Shown: positions 1 to 9,300 of the stretch, piece after piece
Layout of the letters: each line of letters starts with the position of its first letter
Position numbering within the stretch: the first letter of the stretch is position 1
Assembly (NCBI GenBank): GCA_900128395.1
Contig: LT649762.1
Location: 1-14,369, forward strand
Source of the DNA: Stramenopiles sp. TOSAG23-2
Lineage: Eukaryota > Sar
DNA length: 14,369 bases
Direction of reading: 5' to 3'
Notes under the pieces: model-generated
The model's input: the letters and a program-made list of their open reading frames with translations, nothing else
Told to the model about the DNA's origin: nothing
Database searches by the model: none
Made by a program: the position numbers and the translations under genes

Positions 1-276
1 TCTTTAAAAACATAATTCTATATGTAAACTCTCGGAGAAAAGTTAAATATATCACCTACGATATAAAAACTACGACATTTTATCAAAATTTTTTATGTTT
101 CATGTTCCAAATGAAGATTTCTAGCTCCCGTTAAAATCGTTGTGAATGAAAATCGATTTGGAATTCTAGGCCTTTTTCAGGCTTGTTAACATACATTGCA
201 AAATGGGGTATAATCAAAACAATATATCTAGAGTCAAGCAAAATATTTATACAAAAGTAGTACGTTATCTCATTTC
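1..276. other. AT-rich gene-free stretch
   Basis: No reading frame of useful length, no RNA gene fold and no repeat copy of the downstream units is visible here. It appears to be intergenic or decayed repeat sequence bordering the 244-bp tandem duplication. Confidence 0.5.
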
Positions 277-761
277 CACATGTATAGAGCCAAACTTAAG
301 AGTAAGTTGATGACAACTGAGTATCAGGAACATACTTTACTAATGACGTTTCAATTGCATGTCAAAGTACCCTTACTATGCAATAGGCTTGTAAAACCTT
401 AATAAAAGTGTCAAAAAATGTGCATTTTTGAGTGAAAATTCACTTTGGGTCTAGTGTTTCATGTAAATGTAATATTTATTTTGGTTGGAGTTTAGAGATA
501 CAAGTTATATATATAAACTACACATGTATAGAGCCAAACTTAAGAGTAAGTTGATGACAACTGAGTGTCAGGAACATACTTTACTAATGACGTTTCAATT
601 GCATGTCAAAGTACCCTTACTATGGAATAGGCTTGTAAAACCTTAATAAAAGTGTCAAAAAATGTGCATTTTTTAGTGAAAATTCACTTTGGGTCTAGCG
701 TTTCATGTAAATGTGATATTTATTTTGGTTGGAGTTTAGAGATACAAGTTATATATATAAA
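277..761. repeat. Tandem duplication of a 244-bp unit
   Basis: The unit starting CACATGTATAGAGCC at 277 starts again at 521, a constant offset of 244. Copy 1 spans 277-520 and copy 2 spans 521-761, where the match ends three bases short of a full unit. By eye I count five substitutions over 241 aligned bases and no indels, about 98% identity, so the duplication is recent or homogenised. The copies carry no conserved reading frame: a short frame open in copy 2 is closed by TGA in copy 1. It could be the edge of a satellite array or a local duplication inside an old mobile element; the sequence does not decide. Confidence 0.93.
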
Positions 762-1236
762 GAGAGGATATGGTAGTTTATATGACTTCAAAATGTTGGG
801 AATGATATTTGAAGACGTAATGCAAATTTTATATATCTGATGAAATTTCTCAATTTTCGTACCCACTTTGGCGGAACTTTAAAAAATGAAAATAAAATTG
901 GCAAAAATATGTGTGTTTGAGGTGTTATAGAAATGTAGTATAAATTTCGTAGTCTAATTTACATATTTTTGTTATTTTTAATATATGGAAATAGCATTAT
1001 AAAATTAGCATGGACACAGGCCTTTCAACATTTTACACTTGAAAAGTGTGTTTTTCTGCCATGTTTTCTGTTTTTCATTTCCTATCATATTTATACTTAA
1101 TGTAGTCCTTTTCATATACTCAGTAGATTTGTAGTGTTTGATATATTTGATAGGCCAGATTAGGTATTTTTTGTACTTGAGAGAAGGGCGAAAACTACCA
1201 AACTGGCAAACCTAGATTGTTTTTTCGAACACTTGT
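762..1236. other. Gene-free spacer between the tandem repeat and the foldback element
   Basis: AT-rich with no credible coding frame. The only local structure I see is a small 6-bp hairpin (ACACTT at 1035-1040, AAGTGT at 1044-1049), which is too short to interpret. Confidence 0.5.
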
Positions 1237-1258
1237 GCATGCCCAGTCTGTCCATTAA

Positions 1259-1330
1259 TTACTTACGATAAATTTAGCACTACATAGCACTAAAAACAAG
1301 ATTTCAGGTGAAAATATTTATCGTAAGTAA
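1259..1330. repeat. Nested 15-bp inverted repeat in the left arm of the foldback element
   Basis: TTACTTACGATAAAT at 1259-1273 is exactly reverse-complemented by ATTTATCGTAAGTAA at 1316-1330, with 42 nt between. The right arm holds the mirrored pair (1683-1697 and 1740-1754, one mismatch). The element therefore carries four copies of this subterminal motif, which is the kind of arrangement expected for transposase-binding or hairpin-forming sites. Confidence 0.85.
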
Positions 1331-1682
1331 ATGCATTATTTCTATACCTTGGTTTTTTAATTATGGAATTATATAGTCAAAATATTATATTATTTATAAT
1401 TATAATAATATATTTTTATCAAATTATATATCGGATATTTATTATAATAATTTTAAAGTGATACAATACTGGAATTTTGGGCATGAAATCATGATTCTCG
1501 GATTTTCATTTTTCATCAAATTGATTTCATGCCCAAAATGCCATGGTTTTATCACTTTAAAATTATTATAATAAATATCCGATATATAATTTGATAAAAA
1601 TATATTATTATAATTATAAATAATATAATATTTTGACTATATAATTCCATAATTAAAAAACCAAGGTATAGAAATAATGCAT

Positions 1683-1754
1683 TTACTTACGATAAATATT
1701 TTCACCTGAAATCTTGTTTTTAGTGCTGTGTAGCGCTAAATTTATCGGAAGTAA
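1683..1754. repeat. Nested 15-bp inverted repeat in the right arm of the foldback element
   Basis: Mirror of the left-arm pair: TTACTTACGATAAAT at 1683-1697 and ATTTATCGGAAGTAA at 1740-1754. There is one mismatch (G for T), matching one of the few differences between the two arms. Confidence 0.8.
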
Positions 1755-1786
1755 TTAATGCACAGACTGGGCATGCCAGCCCGCCA

Positions 1787-1796
1787 GCGCATGCGC
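1787..1796. promoter_or_regulatory. GCGCATGCGC palindrome upstream of the flavin-reductase-like gene
   Basis: A perfect 10-bp GC-rich palindrome sits in otherwise very AT-rich sequence, about 140 bp before the ATG at 1937. With its flanks it resembles the animal NRF-1 consensus, but a matching factor in this organism is not shown. It lies just outside the foldback element. Its role as a promoter site is an inference from position and base composition. Confidence 0.3.
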
Positions 1797-1936
1797 ATCA
1801 CGTTGTTTTGCCCAAAAAAAAAAAGGCAAAAAATATCATCGCTAAATTCTGTGCTCATAGAAAATCAAATCAAATTGAAACAATCAAACAAAGCAAGGAA
1901 AAAATCACATTATATTAATAACATATACTAAAACAA

Positions 1937-2752
1937 ATGGAGGTGACCAATTTTCTCAGTGTAAAACAAGAAGGTAACGATGGAAGCGGTGGTGTTGGTG
2001 GGTGGGCGAAATCTCCACCGATAAAAGATGATGCCTCCAATCATAAAGAAGTAATTTCTAAATTTCACATTGTTGAAAGACATTTATTATCTAGGTTATT
2101 ATATCTAAACCCTGTCTGCATTTTAAGTACTACTTCGTTAGAAAAGAAGATAAATGTGATGGTATGTTCATGGTTAACCCCGATTGATAACATGGGTCGG
2201 TTTTTTATGTCTATAAAGAAAACGAGGCACACTGCGAAAATATTATTGGAACAATCGGTACATGAACGAATTTTTGGATTAAATATTTGCAATAATAAAT
2301 TGCAAAATTTATTATTAGAGATTGGTTCCTGTTCAGGGAAAAATCTTAATAAAATTACAGAATTCAATATAGAGACATGCAAATTTGGATGGGGATTTAT
2401 TGATGAAAATAACGGAGGAAAAGTATTAAATGTGAAGCCTAACTTGCTACGAAAGGATTATAAATCATGTAATATAAAGGAAGTGAGAAAAAAAGTAGGT
2501 TGGTTAGGTTTTCAAAAATTAAAATTTATACAACAGTCTCCAGTGCATTTAATATGTAGGATCACATCGGTTGCTGCGGAGAATCATGAATGTGTCAACA
2601 ATTGTATAGAGGAAGATATTGATCATTATAAATTCTTCTGCGAAATTTTATTTGCATGCACAGATAAGAAGATTTTTGATTCAAATGTATACAATAAAGA
2701 TTCTGAGTTGTTAACGTTTTTTGGATCAAAAACGTTTGGTGTAGTAAAATAG
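1937..2752 (+). CDS. Flavin-reductase-like (FMN-binding split-barrel) domain protein
   Basis: This 271-residue protein matches the flavin reductase-like domain by recognisable sequence order. Residues 58-103 start with NPVCILSTTS, followed by MVCSWLTPID, where the family typically has TPV..VTT and N.MT.SW.TP. Residues 128-146 contain GSCSGKNLNKITE (family: SG...DKF.E), residues 201-209 are SPVHLICRI (family: P.HLEC.V), and the C-terminus FFGSKTFGVV fits the usual final strand. Family members bind FMN and act in flavin reduction or flavin-dependent oxidoreductase systems; the substrate cannot be told. The first 45 residues are a Gly/Ser-rich extension, and residues 150-197 are a Lys-rich insertion between conserved blocks. 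There is no targeting peptide I would trust. The start has a good context (ACAAATGGAGG). The gene stands alone and converges with the TPR/cyclic-nucleotide-binding gene. Confidence 0.75.
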   Translation: MEVTNFLSVKQEGNDGSGGVGGWAKSPPIKDDASNHKEVISKFHIVERHLLSRLLYLNPVCILSTTSLEKKINVMVCSWLTPIDNMGRFFMSIKKTRHTAKILLEQSVHERIFGLNICNNKLQNLLLEIGSCSGKNLNKITEFNIETCKFGWGFIDENNGGKVLNVKPNLLRKDYKSCNIKEVRKKVGWLGFQKLKFIQQSPVHLICRITSVAAENHECVNNCIEEDIDHYKFFCEILFACTDKKIFDSNVYNKDSELLTFFGSKTFGVVK

Positions 2753-2797
2753 TTTGTACATAAAAGTAGTACTTATAAAATATATTATATAAATTTT

Positions 2798-2837
2798 AAT
2801 TAATGCATAATTTATTTTTTAATTTACTCATGATAAT
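2798..2837. repeat. 40-bp intergenic element, copy 1
   Basis: AATTAATGCATAATTTATTT begins a 40-bp sequence that recurs at 12474-12513 in the same orientation with one mismatch. This copy starts 46 bp after the stop of the flavin-reductase-like gene, in the spacer between two convergent genes. It could be part of a dispersed repeat or a 3'-end processing signal. Confidence 0.85.
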
Positions 2838-2975
2838 TCCTACTCATATAATATAAGAGAATTATTTTTATATTTATATTTGTTTTGTTTTTTTTAATTT
2901 TTTTTTTGTATTTAAAATAATATATACGTATTTTATTTTTAAAAAAGAGAGAATTATTTATTTTTAAATGAATTA

Positions 2976-5813
2976 TCATCTTCCATGTATAACTGCTCGT
3001 GCTAAATGTGCATCATTAAGCCCTTTTAATAATTTGGCACGATATTTTTCCCACGCTTCCTTTCGTTTAATTTGCTCTCCAGGGTCTTCTAATACAGAAG
3101 TATGAGATCTTCCTCTTTTAGCTTTTACATTAGCTCTCATTTTACTACGAATAGAAAAATTAGTTCTTCGAAAAAGGTCCACTTTATGAATGATCAAAAC
3201 TTCTACTTGTGTATCAGCTACAATCGATGCATTTGTCTTCCGTCTCACATGCACAACATGTCCAGTTTTTGGATCTTCTACACCTAATATATTTTCTTCA
3301 CCAATGGTATCTCCAGGGAATAATGTACATAACTCAACAGGTTCTTTTCGTCGTACTTTTTTTTGCTGTTTCTTGTTTCCTTTTTTCATGTTCTCATCAT
3401 TACTATGATTATGTATTTCCTCTAATTCAAAAGCTTCAACAGAATCAGGATGATGGGCATCATGCCGAGATGAATTCCAATTCTTTTTCGCTTTTGCAAG
3501 CTTTAAATGATCTTTAACTGCCTCATCTCTCCTTATTTCCCATGTTATATCATGTTCACGCTCAACAGAATACTTGTTACCTTGACTGTGCCTGGAGGAT
3601 ACTAATGCTAAATTTTCAACAGTACGACGCCTTTGTCGACGTTTACGATCCATTTTACTTGACAATGGCGATGTTGTCCCAACAACATTAGTTAAAGCTG
3701 CATCATGAGTATGATCAACAGCATGATTATTACGAATGGCTAAATTTTTCACAACGCGACATTTACCAGTGCGTATAATTCTTAAATTGTGATAATCTTG
3801 TCCCTCAGCTAATAATATTGAATCACAATTATGATGTTCTCTTTCCACGATCCCAGCCAACGATTTTAAATCTTCATCGTTTATGCTGCGTAACAAATCA
3901 ACATTTTTTAGAAATTTCCAAGTCTTTTCTATTTCCTCCTCATGTTGTTGTTTTAAAATCAAGTCAAAATCTTCTTTTCCAACTGTTAGGAGGATACTTT
4001 TACCACTTGATACACATGTCGCTCTTCTAGGAGCATTTTCGGTTAAAGCTAATTCACCAAACGAATCACCAATATGTAATGTAGTTATATATACCATTTC
4101 TTTTTCGTCTTTAGTCGTAAATTTTTTTACGTTTTTCTTATCAAGCAATATATTACGCCACAAAGTTTCCCATGTCATATTATTTTCCGATAATTCTTTA
4201 GTAGTAGTATTATTATTAGTAGTAGTAGTATCCTTACTACTATCATCAATGGAAGCTTCTTCATTATCGTCTTTTAGCGTTTCCTCCTCCTCCTCATCTC
4301 CTTGCTGTTGAATATTTGTATGTTCTCGCTCTGAACTGATACGATGATGTCTTGATTGCATATGTAGAGAAATTTTTCCTACGACAATCACGTAAAATAA
4401 ATGTCCCTCTTCTCCTTGATCAAATAATATATCGCCATCATGTAATGTTACGCATATCATTTTACGACAAAGTTTTTTATGATTTTCTTGTGACAATTTC
4501 TTGAAAACTGGCACGTTCACAGTTAAATCTAATAAAACCTTTAAATCATCCTCACTTCGATGTGTACCTTGTTTTTGCAAACTTTTTAGCGCTTCTTGAA
4601 AATACTCAGATAAATGACTTAAATCACCTTCTTTTTTTAATTGATCAATTCCTATTGATTTCTGTTCATAATTCGCACTTTGTTTCTTTAAATCATATAC
4701 TGGTCCGGTGGAAAAAAATTCAGTACCTCCGTTTCCTTTATGATTTAACACGTTTCCAAATCTTTCAGCACCATGTTTTGCTTTTAGAGCTTCTAATTTT
4801 GCATAATCTCTAGACGCTTCGAAAAATTGATTACTTAAGCGATAGGACATTGCTCGTGTTAATATAATAGAAGCATGCAATGGCATGTTAGATTCAATGA
4901 ATGCATCTCGCTCCTTTAGATCTTTCCAAGTGTGATAATGATCCTTTGGTAAATGTTCAAAACATTCCAATGCTTTACTCAATGCTTCAATAGACTTACT
5001 AGTATTGTGTAATTTTTGATGTGCTAGACCTAAATTATACCATCCAAAGGGTGTTGTTGGATTGATCTCAGCAGCACGTTGGAAATCAACAGTTGCACGC
5101 TCAATTCGGCCAATACGACACAAACAATATCCACGGTTTAATAATGCCCTTACATCTTGTTTGTAATGTGCTAATGCACTTGTATAATGTTTGATAGCTG
5201 AACTATAATCCCCCCGTAATCGATTTTGATATGCGGCGAGGAAATAATATTGACCATTTCGTAGCCCACCAGAATGACCAGACGTAGGACGTACTTCTAC
5301 TTCAGGTTCGTGAAATGTTAGAGTATGTTTTATATGCTTAGCTGATTTTTCACGAGATGATGCCTCCCTCAGAGCTTGAGATATAAATTTCGATGGTTTG
5401 TTTTGATGATGACTTAAATTATCTTTTACATTATTATTTTTTACATATGTTTTTGTTTCCTTATTATATAATTTACGCCTACGTATAGTTGCACTTTGTA
5501 TACGTCTTCTATCACGAGCTATTCCAGCACTTTTTGGCCTTCTACCAATTAGTATGTTGGGGGAAGATTTAATGTAAACAGCAGTCCTTTGTACATGAGC
5601 AGATTGAGGTCGATGCTTCTTGTAATAATTATTGTTATTGAAAGTATTTTTATTATTAGTTGTTTGTTTCCATGAGTTATATGTTTTTGTTCGATCCCTT
5701 GAAATTGGGTTGTGAAACAATTCGGGTGTATACCGATTCAACCATTTCCTAGATTCACTCCGTAATGACAATTGTGCAGAAGATGGCCGTTGCCTGATAT
5801 TACTAGTTGGCAT
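2976..5813 (-). CDS. TPR protein with two cyclic-nucleotide-binding domains
   Basis: 945 residues. The basic N-terminus (1-110) has repeated RPxSA-type motifs (RPSSA at 9, RPQSA at 68, RPKSA at 92), often seen in flagellar and basal-body proteins. Residues 187-290 form three TPR repeats, a protein-binding scaffold. A first cyclic-nucleotide-binding fold spans about 436-626. It is split by an acidic, Asn/Thr-rich insertion (about 487-570), but its phosphate-binding cassette is intact: FGELAL at 585-590 and PRRAT at 595-599, with Arg596 at the ligand-phosphate position. A second fold (about 636-882) is split by a charged insertion (692-826) and has a degenerate cassette (GDTIGEENIL at 834-843). 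I infer a cAMP/cGMP-responsive scaffold, perhaps axonemal; no kinase or channel domain is present. The start codon follows AT-rich sequence with no upstream extension in frame. The exact orthologue is not recognised. Confidence 0.85.
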   Translation of the reverse strand: MPTSNIRQRPSSAQLSLRSESRKWLNRYTPELFHNPISRDRTKTYNSWKQTTNNKNTFNNNNYYKKHRPQSAHVQRTAVYIKSSPNILIGRRPKSAGIARDRRRIQSATIRRRKLYNKETKTYVKNNNVKDNLSHHQNKPSKFISQALREASSREKSAKHIKHTLTFHEPEVEVRPTSGHSGGLRNGQYYFLAAYQNRLRGDYSSAIKHYTSALAHYKQDVRALLNRGYCLCRIGRIERATVDFQRAAEINPTTPFGWYNLGLAHQKLHNTSKSIEALSKALECFEHLPKDHYHTWKDLKERDAFIESNMPLHASIILTRAMSYRLSNQFFEASRDYAKLEALKAKHGAERFGNVLNHKGNGGTEFFSTGPVYDLKKQSANYEQKSIGIDQLKKEGDLSHLSEYFQEALKSLQKQGTHRSEDDLKVLLDLTVNVPVFKKLSQENHKKLCRKMICVTLHDGDILFDQGEEGHLFYVIVVGKISLHMQSRHHRISSEREHTNIQQQGDEEEEETLKDDNEEASIDDSSKDTTTTNNNTTTKELSENNMTWETLWRNILLDKKNVKKFTTKDEKEMVYITTLHIGDSFGELALTENAPRRATCVSSGKSILLTVGKEDFDLILKQQHEEEIEKTWKFLKNVDLLRSINDEDLKSLAGIVEREHHNCDSILLAEGQDYHNLRIIRTGKCRVVKNLAIRNNHAVDHTHDAALTNVVGTTSPLSSKMDRKRRQRRRTVENLALVSSRHSQGNKYSVEREHDITWEIRRDEAVKDHLKLAKAKKNWNSSRHDAHHPDSVEAFELEEIHNHSNDENMKKGNKKQQKKVRRKEPVELCTLFPGDTIGEENILGVEDPKTGHVVHVRRKTNASIVADTQVEVLIIHKVDLFRRTNFSIRSKMRANVKAKRGRSHTSVLEDPGEQIKRKEAWEKYRAKLLKGLNDAHLARAVIHGR

Positions 5814-6343
5814 GATGGATCGCTTAACTTGAATTTATTAATATGTATACGGTATCTCTATCTATATGTTCATTTTCATTTCTATTAATTTCCATTTGAT
5901 ATTTTCCTGTATTATTGTGTATTTTTTTATTGATTGATGGATGTGTAACGTCTTCAACAAGACCGATATATCTGATTGTTCATTGTGGCGTGATGTGTGT
6001 AATGCTATTTCCTCCTTATAATTGCAATCTGAACTATTAATAATAAACATAAACATTTTGGAAAGTAAAAAAATTAAAAAATACGAATAAAATATCATAA
6101 TCTGCTGTCGTCAGCTGTGTATTAAAATTACCTGGTAAAGATATGAGTATGATGTACAAAATGATTAGATCTAATATTTCATATACGAACCGTATGTACA
6201 ATATTTGTGTTTTTGACTCTCTCCATTATACTCTCTCCAAATTATACACTCTCTCCATTTTTATAATTATTAATTTGTTCTTTAACAAAATGTGTATAAA
6301 TATAATTTTTTTATTTGCTCCCTGCATAAATTATAAATAAAAT
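5814..6343. other. 530-bp spacer: upstream region of the TPR/CNB gene and 3' region of the kinesin gene
   Basis: The flanking genes are both on the minus strand, so this spacer holds the promoter of the TPR/CNB gene and the 3' end of the kinesin gene. Short frames here (5862-6098 on minus, 6143-6340 on plus) are AT-driven and Ile/Phe-rich, show no domain, and are not called. The only pattern I see is a spaced triple repeat at 6216-6257. Confidence 0.5.
6216..6257. repeat. Three spaced copies of ACTCTCTCCA
   Basis: The decamer occurs at 6216-6225, 6230-6239 and 6248-6257, separated by TTAT- or AATTATAC-like spacers. It lies 87-128 bases downstream of the kinesin stop codon. On the transcribed strand it reads TGGAGAGAGT. 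It could be a clustered regulatory site or a decayed tandem repeat. Confidence 0.75.
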
Positions 6344-9300
6344 TTATCGCGGGCCTTTGTTGGTGTTATTTCTTCTTGCTCTCGTTCTACTAGCAATAGT
6401 ACTCTCTTCTGGTGTTGATGATAATTTGCTGCTACTTTTGTTTGGTGTTTTACCAGTTCTAGTCATCAATGATGTAAAGCCACGGAATGAACCTTTAATT
6501 GTACGAGCAAATTTTTTAGCACTAGACCGTTGTTTCTTACTTTTACTTTTTTTCTTTTTTGGTGTATCCTCTGGTTCTACATCTCCAGAATCATCATCTT
6601 TTTTCTTCATGTTTTCAGCACCATCTGTTTGAACATTAATGATTGTGCTGGGATTAATATCACTTAATTTCTTTCTTTTCGATTTCCTTTTATTTTCGTT
6701 GCTGCTTCGTTTTTTGGAAGATTTACTACTATTAATACTACTACCGATGGTATTGTTTTCAACATCATTTTGTTTTTTATCATTGAAATTTTTCAAGTCA
6801 GTCAACTCTTTCATACGAGCATTAAGATGAACAACTTGATTTTCGCTTTCTTGAAGCTTACCTTTTAATTCTTTGTTTTCATGTTTAGATTTATTGATTT
6901 TTTCTTCTAACTTTTCAATCTTAGCATCATATGTTTCATTCATTTCTACATATTTGTCATTTTCAGAAACTAATTCTGTTTGCAACTCTTGAATTGCAAT
7001 TGTTTGCTCTTCAACTTGTTTCTTTAGGTCTTTTGTCTCATGTTGCAAATGCGTACTATGATTCTTTTCAATAGCGTTTTTCTGTTTTGTAACTGATTCT
7101 AATTGACTATTCAGAGCTGCAATTTTATGTTCATATTCTTCTTCCTCTTTAACTTTCATAGATTTATAGGATTCCATTTCTTTAGTTTTAATATTTAATG
7201 CTTCTTGTGTTTCTTTAATTTTTTCAGCATAACTCATAGCAGTTGTTTGCAATTCTTTATTTTCATTTTCCATATCTACCATGCCTTGTGTAAACGTATT
7301 AAGTTCTTCTTCTTGAGAATTTTTCAATATGCGTATTTTGTCAAGTGCATTTTGACGTTCTGTTTTGATAGTTTCCATTTCAGTTTCTAATATTTGAATT
7401 TTCATATTCAAATTTGCAGCATCATCGTTTGTTGCACAAATTTTTTGCTCAAGAACTTTTTTCAAACTATTAAGTTCTTTCTCTTGCGTTGATTTTAATG
7501 TTTCAACATCTTCTATACGTTTTTTTAATGTAGCATTTGTTTCTTCACATTTTTGTACAATAGAATCCACTTCTTTTTTTTCACTAGTTAACTTTTCAAA
7601 CGAAGCTTTCAAGGTTTCATTTGATTTTTTAAGATTTGATACAATCGTACCATATTGAGTTTTCATATTAACGTTTTCTTCATTTTGTAAACTTTTTAAC
7701 GAGTTAATTTCATTATTTTTTTCTTCTACAATTGCGTTCAATTTATTTTCCATCTCTTCAAATTTTAAAGCATTTGTTTGAATTGTTTTCTCTTGATCTG
7801 TTTTCATTTTCTTGATTTCATTTTGCTTATTTTCAATGTCTACATTTGCTAATTTAAGCTGATTCATCGTATTTTGCAATTTCACTTTATCAGACTCACT
7901 AGTTGAATTTGTTTGAGTTACACTACTCTCTAACATCTGGATTTTTTCTTCATATTGTTTTTTGATCTCCGATTGGTTGCCTTTTAATATATCAAGTTCT
8001 TTGGCATGTGCCTCTCTCATACGATCCATTTCTTCTTCACACTCAGCGATTTGATTATCTAAACATTCAATTTCGTCTGCTTGTGAAGTACTGCTAGCAT
8101 TTGAACCTGTTGAATCACGTCCACGTCCCACATCACTTAAACGAGCTAATGATAATTTTCTTTTCCATTTTGTTTCCATGTTACGCAATTGTTCCTCATA
8201 ACGTAATTTATATTCTTCCTCAGTTTTTTCTAACCTATCTTGAAAATCTTGTGCCATGTCGTATCTGATTTCTGCTTCAACAGATCCTAATTCCGCTTGT
8301 AATTCTGCTATTTGTGCTTCCAATTTTTCGACCACCTCAGGAGCAACGCCTTGAATAATTACTGGTGCAGGAACTTTTGCCTTTCCTTCATCCTCTTCTT
8401 GAATTACCATAGGCATTGGTTTCTTATTATTTTTCACTTTTCTTTGTGCTTTACCACCACCCATTTTTTTATCATTATTTACACGCCCACTAATAGTTTT
8501 TGCTCTCAATTCATCAGCAGATTGTTCAGCTGGACGTTTGCGCCTTCGTCCATCTAATCCATATTTTGTTAAACTTGCTAAACTTCTCCATGAATTTACT
8601 CTGGATTCTTTTTGCGCAACAGATACGGAGCGTGCTATTGATGCATTTTTCAATACATGTAGTGTTTCATCAAAATCTTTCGCCTCCGTACTACAATTGA
8701 CTACCATTGCAATGTTACTAATAACATTGCCTGCAAATGATTCTTGAAATAACCGTGTTAAACGAGTTTCCCTAAATGGTACAATTCGATTTTGACTTTT
8801 AGAATGTGTTTGGTTCCATCTTAATTGCCTAATACAATGTATCAAATGCATCAAAGAAGAATTAATCTTACCGGCTTCCCTAACGCGTATCCCAGAACTT
8901 TTGGTACGATCACTACGTTCTGAACCAGCTAAATCAACAATGGACAATTTACCAGGTCTTTTTTGCCCTGGGAAACCAAAAATGGAAATTGTAAAGATGC
9001 TATGACTACGACTGGAATCAGAATTAAGTGCTGTTTCAGCAACTGCACGATTTTGAAGACCTTCCTTTGCAAGTTCTAAAGCCTTTTGACTATTGTGAAC
9101 TTGAACATGTTTTAATCCTTTTACTACAACACGGCCGCGTATTTCTTTCAAATGTAATTGTCGACGTCTCTCCCACGCATTCTTTGGCGCTGGTTCCAAT
9201 AAATCATATATTTTTTCATTGTAGATTTCTAAATACGAAACATTTATTTTAAAACCGTTGCTACTGCCACTATTACTATTGCTATTGCTACCACTACCAT

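Larger units (their letters stand above)
1237..1776. mobile_element. 540-bp foldback (palindromic) element, MITE-like
   Basis: The left arm 1237-1490 and right arm 1523-1776 are reverse complements of equal length (254 nt) with no gaps, separated by a 32-nt spacer. I count nine mismatches (about 96%), five of them clustered next to the spacer, and one perfectly paired block of 178 nt (1286-1463 with 1550-1727). It has no coding capacity. Long terminal inverted repeats with a short non-coding centre fit a foldback/MITE-type non-autonomous DNA transposon. The outer end reads GCATGCCCAGTCTG, with GCATGC at both extremes. GCATGC is self-complementary, so it could be arm or target duplication, and no other clear target-site duplication is visible. 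The transposon superfamily cannot be assigned. The element ends 160 bp before the next gene, so it could influence that gene's promoter. Confidence 0.8.

Noticed and set aside
652-840. Short plus-strand reading frame in the second copy of the tandem repeat
   Set aside because: It starts on GTG, and the same frame in the first copy is closed by TGA. Composition follows the repeat, so it is not a gene.
1806-1831. TTTTGCC ... GGCAAAA hairpin around an A run before the flavin-reductase-like gene
   Set aside because: A 7-bp stem around a 12-nt, mostly A, loop is easily expected by chance in such sequence, and it has no terminator or regulatory context that I can support.
5862-6098. 78-residue minus-strand frame between the TPR/CNB and kinesin genes
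   Set aside because: AT-driven Ile/Phe/Lys composition, no domain, and it occupies the likely promoter of the downstream gene.
6143-6340. 65-residue plus-strand frame rich in Ile, Met and Phe
   Set aside because: Composition matches random AT-rich sequence, and it lies in the 3' region of the kinesin gene with no other support.
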